Below are positions 46,815 through 58,800 of a DNA stretch of 64,000 nucleotides, in pieces. A model generated the notes under the pieces. The model had not been told where the DNA came from, searched no databases, and was given only the letters and a program-made list of their open reading frames with translations. The DNA comes from Branchiostoma floridae (taxonomy: Eukaryota > Chordata > Leptocardii > Amphioxiformes > Branchiostomatidae), in contig NC_049983.1 in NCBI RefSeq assembly GCF_000003815.2, positions 11,728,283 through 11,792,282 of the forward strand, written 5' to 3'. Made by a program: the position numbers and the translations under genes. Position 1 is the first letter of the stretch. The number at the start of each line of letters is the position of its first letter.

Positions 46815-49800
46815 ATGACGGAGGATGAACAGTTTCACTTCACGTTTTCTCCTAAGATTAATGAGGCGAGCAAGGTTCTCGCGGAGCAGAAGAGAGCGCG
46901 GGAGAGACTCGCAGTTAGTCGCATGGAGACCATGATGGCCGAGGAAAGACAGAAACAACAACAACAACAAGAACAGCAATCCCAGCAAAAGGAAATTAAA
47001 GATGACAACGGGATTCTTCAGGCCTCAGGTAGTACGTCTCTGCCTCAAGACGCGCCTCCGTCTAAGCCACCAGGGCCCATCAAGACTTTTCAGAGGTATA
47101 GTTTCGAGAGCGAGCTGACCTTCGCTCCCAGACTGAACGCCACGAGCATGAGATTAGCGCGCGAACGGGAGAGACAGGGGAACGTGGCTTCATCTACGGT
47201 CAAGCAGACGTCCGAGGAGGAGTACATGTTCACCTTCCAGCCCAGAGTTAGCTCCAGCAGTCGGAGAATCGCGCAGAACCTCGGCACCACCTTTATGGCG
47301 CGGCAACAGATGCATTTGGAGAGACAACGAAAATTGGTAAGTCTCAATATGACGGTTCAAGGCTAAAGTAACGTTTATAAATCTAAACATACCCATTCAT
47401 TATTCAATGTGGTTTACTCAAAAGCTGATTTAGAAATCTCTCCGTTTGATTTGGAATGTGATATACGCTGGTTATAGAAAAAAATTGGCCATGTAATTAT
47501 TATAATTACATTAGGGCGTGATTCTGTCTCCCTTTGGAATTGTATAATCTGTTTAGTTTTGCAAATGCAAAAGGGGAAAGTGGTGCCTACTAATACTACA
47601 GGCCATGTAGCAACAGAATTGTGGAAAATCGTTTCTAAATTCCTTTTTGTTTTTTTACTACCAGTCTTTCCAGTCCCCCTGTTTGCTTGAGGGCAGCATT
47701 AGCTAAGGCCTGATGTATTCACAATCAGAGGATTTAGAATTTAGGTCAGCCAGAAGGCATGATAAGCTGCTCTTAAAGTGTTGTCACTTTCGCCCGGCTA
47801 GACGTCTCAATCAAATCACTCTACCATTCCAATAGAATTACTTCACCTTGAACTGTGTGTAACATGAATATTGGTTTCAGCATTTAAGCGACGTAATACC
47901 AAATTTCTCACTTGCTTCTATGACTTCGATGGTAAGAAAGGGGATTTTCATATTGTTTAGACAAGGGAAATGTTGCATTGGAATTAGCATACTGAGGTCA
48001 CTATTTCTGTTTGGGGAACCTCATTGAAATTTACCTAGGCTGCATCAGGATTCCATGAATATGCAAAAAGCGGCTTAATTTCAATAAAAAGATAGTTCTT
48101 TATTCACTTTTGATGATATTAGAAATTATCTTGATGATGTTATTTTCTTGTAATCCAAGCCACACAATTTAAAAAAAGAGAGATCTTCCCTATGGTAATT
48201 CAAAGATGATAAGGCCTGAATTCATATTCATTGCGACTGTGACAGGGAGACCATATTCTTGTCATTTTACATTGCACAGGTAGGTAAGATTATGCATTTC
48301 CAGCTAGAAAAATAGGTTGGCTTCCAAGGGTAATTATGTTTTATAAAGGTGACTGAAGGAAAATATTTGCACGCCTTAAAGGTCTGAAAATGGGTTAGCT
48401 AAATGAACCCTTTGAAAATGATGGCTTGAAACACAACCTCGTGTAACACTAACAACCATTTTTTCATATAGGTGGGGCAAAGTGCTTGAATGAAAAAAAG
48501 CATTTTGATTTTTGAGTAAGAGTATGTGTTATCCCCACCTTTAATAGGGTGAATTTTGATAGGATTTGCTCATTGTATGTTTTGAATTTGAAAATATTGT
48601 ACATAAATCTCAATAAAATTATGTAGACTTGCATACATTTATGTCGTTACTACCATGTAAACAATTATGCCGTTGCTGCCATGTATAGAATATGTCGAGC
48701 AAATGACTTGTTTTATTCATTCCATGACGTCTTTATTTGACAGGACTGTAGCATGTAAAAACATGCATATTTCCACCTTGAAATAACAGGATTGTTTGGT
48801 ATTCAGTCATGTTAGAGAGCAGTTTTACCCTTGAGGATTTAGCAAATCTGAGATCTGATGTTATTAGTCCTACCACATCCATCTCAGTCGAGTGGCCGTG
48901 TTCCAACTAATTGGATTTGACGTGTTACTGTTGTCGCTTCCTCGCAGCTGGAGAAGGGGCAGCTCCCGTCGTTCAAAGAACCGATGCAGTCCCGACCCAA
49001 GAGATTACGCCATCAAAAGGTGCGCCATGCATTTATGCATGATTTGTCGTGGCAGCACTCTTGTTATTACCGCTATCATGTAGCTGGGGTTAGATCACGC
49101 TCTGGGAAAAGCATAATAAATATGTTTTCTGAATAATTTAAGGAAACACTGATTTCAAATAATATCAATCATTGTCTTAGCAACAACACACCAGGTGATA
49201 TGCACCAGGGACAGTAGGAGCGACATCTTAAATGCCGATATTCCCAATTGTTTTTCTTCTTTATTCCTGACTTAAGTAACATGTTTCGTCAATTGTAATG
49301 CCAAGTTTATGTACAGTTTACGATGTTGATTAAAAAAGCCACAAAGTTGTGATAGCGTTATGTGAATCAGTATACTCACAAAAGGCTTTGCGTACATAGG
49401 GATTAAATGCCCGTGTCCGAGGTCATTTTGACAGGGTGATTAAAGGTGATTTATTATTTGTGACGTTTCCACTTCCATAACAACCAAAGTTTGCCCAAGC
49501 AGCACATGTCAATTTGTCTCAATTATCTTGGACAATGAAAGTATTGAAATGTCAAGGGGAACGTACCATATTAGATATCCAGGTAGAAAACACCTGTGCG
49601 TACAGCAAAAAGGGAAAGGCTAAGTCTTTAAAGCTCTTTTTTTGTATTAATGGTGTGTTGAAGACTGTGAAGTGTATTGTACCTTTGAAAAGCCGACAAA
49701 TTCCATGAATGCTGGGCTTCTCGTGGCTGCAGGCAGTTAAAGCTTCTTATACAAAGGATAAGTGAGAATGAATTTGATTTGATGTTATTCTTTATAGTTG

Positions 49801-52800
49801 CTGGGGGAGGCCAAAGCCAACCTACCATCCCTTCCTGGCAACACCAGCGGAGAGGAAGGGGGGCAACAGGACTCATCTTCTGATGGGGGTGAGTTCCAAA
49901 TGGGGTGAACCATTGTTGATCTTGTGAGGGTGGGGCAGCTCTGGTGCATTTTTGGGTTGCCTGGAGCTTGCTACTATAAGCGTTGAATAGCTTCTGCCAA
50001 GTTATATTTTAACAATCATGTTTAAAAATTGGAATTATTACTAAATGTCAGTTATTTTGCCAATGTTGGTTACTGCTTATGCAGTTATGATCATTATTAC
50101 AAGGCAACAACAGCAAGTTTGTTATTCATCAATAAATATTTGGGGATAAGTTTTATTTTTTATGGGTTACCGGTAACTTCTTTTTTTTTTTTAGAAACGA
50201 AATTGAAAATTCTCTCAGCTTTGTAGATCATAGTCTAATGTTAAACATTTTGTTTTGAAGAAGCCAGTGAATGATATATACATCACAAAAGTGTCTGTGA
50301 CAGTACAGGTGTAGTGAAAATGGACCGTCTAAGTTGGCATAATACAAAAATGTAATCCTCAGACATCTGCAGGGGTAAGACCCTGTGCCTGGGCTGTTTT
50401 GAAAACACCGCTGGTCATGCATGCATGGCTCCTGATAGCAGGCTGAGTCATCATGGGATCAGATGTACCAGCATGACATTTCCAAACTACTCCAGTTTAA
50501 ACAACCTGCAATTACAGTACCATACACAATGTATGAGGGACAGACCACTCTTGCTAAAGGGAGTTTCTGTAAAAAAGGTGGTAAAATCTTGTAGTTTTGC
50601 TAGAAAATCCAAGTAAAGGAAATGTGAATGAATTCATTTAAGAGTAGGATGTTGTCAATCCTCCAAATGTTTGATTAGAATATTCTTAATCAATCTATGA
50701 AGCTAATTACCTTGCTGTTGAATCTACAACCTAGTATTATATTCAATATTACTAGTTTTTTCCTGCAATATTAGTATCAAATTTTGCCTTTTGTTTCATC
50801 ATATTGACATGACCGTTCCCCTTTGACCCAGGTTCAGACAGTGGCCTGACCCCTCGTAAGCGACCAACGAGAGGCGGAGAAGTCAGCAAATCACACCCGG
50901 TCTCTTCGCTCGGTGCGTCATCTAACGGTGAGATTGACCACAGAATATATTAGATACTAGTACTTGATTGTTGTGATAAACTATGTAATTCTTTAATTTG
51001 TTTATTTGCTGTTGATGTAGAGATAAAAGCAATAGCTTCATGTAGTGTTTGGCAAATAAAATTCCCAAAAGAAATTGTTTGCATTGATGACTCTAAAATG
51101 CACTAACTTGCAGTTTGTTTTATTTGTTATTGAATATTTCAATGTTTCAAGTATTAGTTTGATACGTTATATCCTATTGATAAAAAATATGTTGCCAACT
51201 TCATTGATTCAGATGAATTAACCTTGTGGACAATAATAGTTGGAGGAAAATTTCTGAAGAAATTATTGGATTAGGGCTATTTAATTCAATCGCTCGACAC
51301 TCCAGGTTACATGAACGTTGCACGTTTTGTTTGTGCCATGGTAACAACTTGTAACTGTGTCTATGTTTGTGACATATAGGGCTACATGGTTCCAGAAGGA
51401 AAACGTTGCCTCCCAAATATCTGCCTGGCCTCCCAGGTTATTGTTTTGTATAATCTTACATTGGTGATGGCATCTTTGTTCACCTTTGTCAGGTGTTACA
51501 TGGGTATTGGTGCTCAATGTAAGGTGAGGGTTGTGGTGTTCTGTTGCGTCAATATAGTGTTTGAAGGGGGAAGGTCTCAGGTGAAAAACTCAGAGAGAGT
51601 TGAAAAGTTATATTTCAGTTACAATCCAATGACGATTGCTCATTCAATTAAAAAGGTCAATTTTGTACTGGATAATACAGACTATTAACATGGTTGAAAA
51701 TGGAGTACTATTTTTTTGTCCAACCCATTCTAGAACGCATGCTTCACAGTGTTTCAGTTTAAAATAAAAACTTTCCATCTTGCGCATCATTCTCACTCTG
51801 GTTTGTTGATAACCTTAAATGTGTTTTTGCATGGTATTGCATGAATGTGGTCTTCGGCACTGGTATGTGACTGTCATACAGACAGCCAATTCAACACTGT
51901 GGCATGAAAAATAAACAACAGAACCAGACACAAAACCTATGCATGTTTATGTGTTTTGAACACAACAATGACATGGAGACACAAAACATGTTCTAGAATG
52001 TCACTGCTTCATTGTTCTCTTTATGACTCTCACTGGTGACTGTGATTTTGCAGATATCAGCAACCCACCAGCCACAGCCCCTCCCTCACACCAACGTTCG
52101 CAAACACTACCTCCCACCACCGCAACGTCAACCTCTCCCCGGCGCAGGGTTAACACAGCAAAAATCTACGCCAATGTGACACGGGTCAAAAATGCAAAGC
52201 TTGCAGCAGAAAGGGCTATGAGGGTAGGTGGTTACTTCTACCAAACTGAGATTTCTAGCTACAGTACAGAGTTGTTTGATTCACAGTGAAACAGCAGATA
52301 TTGGTTTTTGCAAAATTTGAGAATCGTCTTTGGGTCTTAAAATGTATCCAGAAACATAACTGTGGATTTTATTATCTACAAAATTGGTATTTTCATCAAG
52401 CTTATTTAGATATTCCCGCACAATATATGAATAACTGGTAGTTTTTAAACATGCATTATTGATATCCGGAATATTGTATGTTTTGTTTTTCCACAGATGA
52501 AAAGAGTCTTTACCATTCATGGTCCCTACCCATTTGTAAGGAAGGCTCTGCGAGAAAGAGGCTGGGTGGAGCGCTTTATCAAACCTGAAGTGAAAAAAAG
52601 GGAACGCTCCAGCAAAGAGGAGGATAGTGATGATGATAATGGTAAGATGTTTACAATAACTTTTAACTGTGCTCCTAAATCTTGGTGTGAAATCCCATAT
52701 CAGTTTCCATAGTATGTTATCTGCTTCCTTTTCAATGTGCTTATGGTATTGGAAAAGACTTTCTGATCAGCATTGTTAGCCATTGTAACATTTGTTATTC

Positions 52801-55800
52801 TTTACCATTGAACGGAAAACAACAGAAAATTCAGCACTATGGACAGCAATCGTTCTAACTCTTTCAGCCCTTATCATTTTTGTACAATAACTGGTGCTTA
52901 TAAAGTGACTTGCACTTCCATGAAGTGACTGTTACTGAAGAGATGACTACCCTCTTACCACAGACAATGGAAACAGCAGTGACAGTGACGATGACGGTGT
53001 CTGTGATGCGGTTTGTCAGGATAGCACGACGGAGGCAGACAGCGGTGATGGTGACACTGACAATGTGTATGGCATCATGGTGGGTAATCAAGAGATGCTC
53101 GTGGTACGTGTGTTGTCTTTTTTTTCTTTTGCTATTCTTTAATGTTGCATGAAGAGGTGGCACGTGTGTTGTAAGTATGGTAAAAACACAAAGGATAATA
53201 CCGGTCCTGAAAATGGCACTTCTATGAAGAACTTGTTCTTGCATGAAAAATATAAGGGTGCAAGAGTTTTGCATAGGGGAGCATGTTTTCTGGACTGGAG
53301 TAATGCATGCTTTACTATCTGTTGCACTATGCTAACTTGAATATATGCTAACTTAAAAGCATTAAGCACTTTCATATTTGTTTGCGTTTGCTCATTGTAA
53401 AGCATATGTGTGTTAACTCTAGTAATCATTTGTTTTGCATGTTTCTAACAGTAGATTTTCTTGCAGCATAAGTTACATTTATGTTGCTATTTCAATTTTG
53501 TATTTTCCTCATATGCAAACATCTTCTCAAATATTCTTTCTATTCATATACGTCAAAGGCTATCTAACACATTGCCAGCCTTGCTATGTCTAGGCTATGC
53601 TCTTCTCCAACATACAAGAACTTTCTAAAATTCTTTTCAATTTCGTTTCTTCCTGGGATCCTAAAGATGAGGCAATTACACAAAATGGGAGTGTTTTGGA
53701 TGAAAACATTTTCAGTTTGGCAGTCTTTGATACTATGAAAAATGTTAACAAATTCTTCAAACTTAAAACAGCCCTTCTCCCATTAGAAAGAAAGGAAACG
53801 GAACACTTCAAGACCCACCATATTGTTTTGTACTTTCTCATTAGTGACCATAGTTGTTTTCTGTTCCAGTCACGGATGTTGAGGAATGCAAACCCCTCCT
53901 TCATCTGGACTTGCCGGGCCAACACGTTTGACAGCAGGATGTTGAGGAAGGACCAGATCTACAACCATTATACAAAAGCCAACTTCACTACTAAGGTCTT
54001 GTCTACATTTTGATGTCATATAATCTAAGATATATATCAAGTCTTACATTTTGACTTGAGGTACTTTGGGATATCCCAAGTGCTTGAAGTAGATACCAGT
54101 ATGTGAGTTTCGCTTTGAGTTGTTTGAAGTTGTTTAATGACCAGACAAAAATAGTGGTTTTAGTAGCATTCAAAAGCTTTTGGTTTTGAATATGATTTAT
54201 TTTATTTTCAGGTGGGGCTATTAATGAACCTACGGCAGCTACCCTGGTACGAAGACACAGATGCCAACTGGTTCTACCCTCGCTGCTACCGTCTAAGTGT
54301 TGATGAAGAAAAGTTTGATTTTATTGGTAAGTACGTCCTCAGAAATTTGAAAATCTTTCACCTGATGTTTGGAAAGGGATGAAGAATTCAAACCACTTTA
54401 AGAGAATGGTAAAAAAGAGACCGTGTGGCGCAGCAGCAGCACATTTGCCTTGGGACCGAGAGGTCTTGAGTTTGAATCTGGCTGCCATGTCACCAATCTT
54501 GTGCCCTTGGGAAAGGCACTTTACACGTATTTCCTCACTTTACTCAGGTGAGAATGAGTACCTAGTTTCGGCTACGGCCGTTAAAGAACCTCACATGTGC
54601 GATGGTGCGGTGTGAGTGGATCCAAAACTTACAGACTTGTGTACGTCTTACATACTGTGCTTGCAGTCCTCAGCCTAATGAGCTTAAGCATGTATAAAGA
54701 AGAAAAAGAAGAAAAATAAGAAAAATACACAATAATTATTATGATTTTTTCCTTCCAACCCAGATGACTACAGACTGACGGCAGCAGCCAGTGTGCTGAA
54801 GGTGACACTCCAACAGCTCCGACCTGAGGTGGACACCCCCAGCCAATCAGATGAGGAGGATGAAGGGGAGGAGGAGCAGGAGGGTGAGGATGAGGAGAAT
54901 GTACCGTCAGACATGGACACCCCCCGCAGTACCAGCAGTCAGAAAACCAACACAACTACTACCTGCAGTCCCAGAGGTTTGTCTGCATTACATGATGATC
55001 TGATATTAACCAACACTGTGCGAAAGGGTGTGATTTCCGGACAAAGTCGGAGTTGACATATTTTTGGACATGCTAAATATTCGGACTGTGTCCGGGCACG
55101 ATGTTCAATATTTCCCATATCTGGAAATATCATGAGTCAGGAATTGTCTTGTTATGTATCCGGACAAATAAGACTTTCCTGCTTTTCAAGATACGCGCCA
55201 TTGACGTTTCTTGCCTCCGAATACGTGATATGTTCTACATTCTTTACATATCCAAGGTCCATATATTTCGATAAGGAATACCCGGACAAATTAGGAGTTT
55301 GCACGAAGCATGATGTGCATTATTTCTGGGCCATTGTCAGATGACATTTTCAATTCATTATGTCTCAGAATATCATGAGTCATGAAATGTTTCAGCACAT
55401 GCCCGGACGGATAGAATTTCCCGTTCTTCCGAATACGTGTCAGGGACGTTTCATGTTTTCGAATTCATACTATTTTCTTTTCTTTCCATTTACGAGACAT
55501 ATCCGCGACAGATATTCCATGGATTAGTTTTAGGACAGATTCGAAGTTAGCATATTCTGACCGTTACCGATAAAGGTATTCTATACGTGAATTGTGAATC
55601 GGTGATTGTTTTATTGCGCATCTGAACAAATAAGACTGCATTTTTTTGCCGAAATTTTCGCTCCTTCCGAATTCATATTCCGTTCCATTTACGACAGATG
55701 TCCAAAACAGAAACATTCCAGAGATCAGTTTTCGGACAACTTAATGGTTAACAAATTACTTTTCTTGTCATACATGAATCTGAGATTGTTTTGTTGGGTA

Positions 55801-58800
55801 TCCTTAAAAAGGTTTCCTATCTTGTCAAATACACGTCATTAACGTTTTTGCTTCTGTATATTATTCTACAACGAGTATGCCCGATGTCAATGTATGTTTA
55901 CTCCTTAATTTTCTGGTAATTGAAGCTTAAGCTTCCATATACTGACAATAAGCAAATATACTGACATCGACATTTACAATCAAATGACACAGAAAGCAAT
56001 CTTTGCGATGGTAACAATTATGAGTCAAGTATTATTGTTTCTTTGCATATCCGGGCAATATCTTGAACAAAGTTCAGTCAAAACACTCCACCCCAGCGGT
56101 GCAGTTTGGGATAGGTCCATATCCGGACAATATCTTGAACAAAGTTCAGTCAAAACACTCCACCCCAGCGGTGCAGTTTGGGATAGGTCCATATCCGGAC
56201 AACATCTTGAACAAAGTTCAGTCAAAACACTCCACCCCAGCGGTGCAGTTTGGGATAGGTCCATATCCGGACAATATCTTGAACAAAGTTCAGTCAAAAC
56301 ACTCCACCCCAGCGGTGCAGTTTGGGATAGGTCCATATCCGGACAATATCTTGAACAAAGTTCAGTCAAAACACTCCACCCCAGCGGTGCAGTTTGGGAT
56401 AGGTCCATATCCGGACAATATCTTGAACAAAGTTAAGTCAAAACACTCCACCCCAGCGGTGCAGTTTGGGATAGGTCCATATCCGGACAATATCTTGAAC
56501 AAAGTTCAGTCAAAACACTCCACCCCAGCGGTGCAGTTTGGGATAGGTCCATATCCGGACAACATCTTGAACAAAGTTCAGTCAAAACACTCCACCCCAG
56601 CGGTGCAGTTTGGGATAGGTCCATATCCGGACAATATCTTGAACAAAGTTCAGTCAAAACACTCCACCCCAGCGGTGCAGTTTGGGATAGGTCCATATCC
56701 GGACAATATCTTGAACAAAGTTCAGTCAAAACACTCCACCCCAGCGGTGCAGTTTGGGATAGGTCCATATCCGGACAATATCTTGAACAAAGTTAAGTCA
56801 AAACACTCCACCCCAGCGGTGCAGTTTGGGATAGGTCCATATCCGGACAATATCTTGAACAAAGTTCAGTCAAAACAGTCCACCCCAGCGGTGCAGTTTG
56901 GGATAGGTCCATATCCGGACAATATCTTGAAAAAGTTCAGTCAAAACACTCCACACCAGCGGTGCAGTTTGGGATAGGTCCATATCCGGACAATATCATG
57001 ACAAAAAGTCACTCATGATATTGAATACCAGCGTTGCTGTGAGGGAATGGTCCATATCCGGACAATATCACGAGGCAACTTTACTCGTAAAGCGGTTATG
57101 CAAGCTGTGCAAAGTGCCGAGCAGACCAGTACGTTGGCATGTCAACGGTGCGCCTACTGGGGCAGTCGTTGCAGATAACAGCCTACACCGCGCCGCAGCG
57201 TTTGCTGCTGTGTACAACTTTGAAACTGGTAAGTACATGATGCATTTATTCACAAAAAATAATGCACAATGCCATGTGTTTCCGTGAAACAGGCATGACG
57301 GATGACACTAACTTGCTTGGAACCATCTGGAGGAGTCCTTAGGTAACAAGACTATATTAGGAAGTCACATGACTTGACTAGACCAATAGTAGACCAGCTG
57401 GTGACAGCAGTTAGGTTTGAAACTAGATTTGAATCCCAGTTGCCGCTGCCGCTAGCCGCTACCGGGCCAAGAAGTGAGTAGTGTAGCTCTCTAGTACATA
57501 TATTGTATATACATAGCAGTTACCGTTCTTAGTTCCGTATATGTCTGTCAGCAATGTCTGTTATCCCTTCCTAGTGTTTTGTGTATTGAATAATTAGTAG
57601 TGTGATCTTTTTGTAAAGATTGTTGTATGATAGATCACTTCTCTTTCAGTTGGAACCCCCGCGTGTCATCCCCGGCTTGTCTACAAATTGCCCGTTCCAT
57701 AGTTAGTTAAATTCTCATATTATTTTGTGCTGTATGTGCCGTAACGGCTGCTTCTAAACTTTGCTGTCCTGTTGTTTTGGCTGGCTAAATCTTTAATAGA
57801 ACCAAGGAGAAACTGTAATCTCCTCACTAGGACCAATGTGATTGTGTGCATATAAAATTCCATTCGTTCTCAGGGGGTCCTTATCTGTGCCATCTGTGTG
57901 GCCCGCGCCCTTTGATGATAGCCGACTCCAGATTCCTGCCTTTGTCCCCGTCTTGTCCTGCTGTGATTTTTATGGCCGTGTTGTTTGAATAATTTTACAT
58001 GTACCGTTCAGGGGTTCGGGGCAGTTACTAGCCGTTTTTTTTTTCCATTCCAGCCGCTGAGCCTCTGTTTCCCAATCGCCTGTCCTGCCATGCCGACGAC
58101 CGAGGCCTACCTCCTGGTAACACTTACGACAGTCTGTGCCCGGTGCCGTTGTTTCCTGCCAGAACTGAAGACGGACGGTGCCTGGACTATGCAATGGAGC
58201 GGACTGTCCTCGAGACGTGCCGTCGATATTGCGGGGTCTTGCCAGAGCATCTTCCGTCGCCAATGATCGTCCAAAGACGCAGAAGAGGGCGCCCCGGACG
58301 ATGATTCCACAGTCAACAAGATACGGACTTATAGAGGACTTGAAAGTGGACTGTCGTACTGATTTCGTAATGACATTTTTATCCTACGAATATTGATTGT
58401 ATGGTTTATAACGTTAGACTTGTGTCGGATACTGTACATTTGATATTGTACATTTAAACTGATCAGTTTTGTTATGATGTTATTGACTTGGGCTTGATAT
58501 TATTGGATCTGACAGTGAACTGTTTAACTTTGGCTTCACTCGAGCTTCACTTTTTGTGAAGACCAATGAGGTTGTAGTGAGCTAAAACTTCCTTGGTAAG
58601 ACTAAGAGACAAATGCATATTGATTTGCCCCTTGACGTTAACATGATCTGTTCCTCCACATAATGTATTTGTTGTGATACTTGTGTCATCTGATTTATAC
58701 AGGAAAGTCTTTGAAAAGCTTTCACAAAATGTAGCCTTACCGAGTTAGCATTTTCGGGGTTAAAACGGACAGGAAACGTTAAATATTAGGTATTTAGCAT

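Noticed and set aside
54416-54500. tRNA gene
   Set aside because: A- and B-box-like words are present, but the cloverleaf cannot be closed and the sequence continues into a SINE body with an A-rich tail.
56063-56977. 304-codon repetitive open frame, with long antisense frames at 56025-56408 and 56433-56768
   Set aside because: It is the 72-bp satellite read through; the unit length is a multiple of 3 so several frames stay open on both strands. No start context or non-repetitive part.
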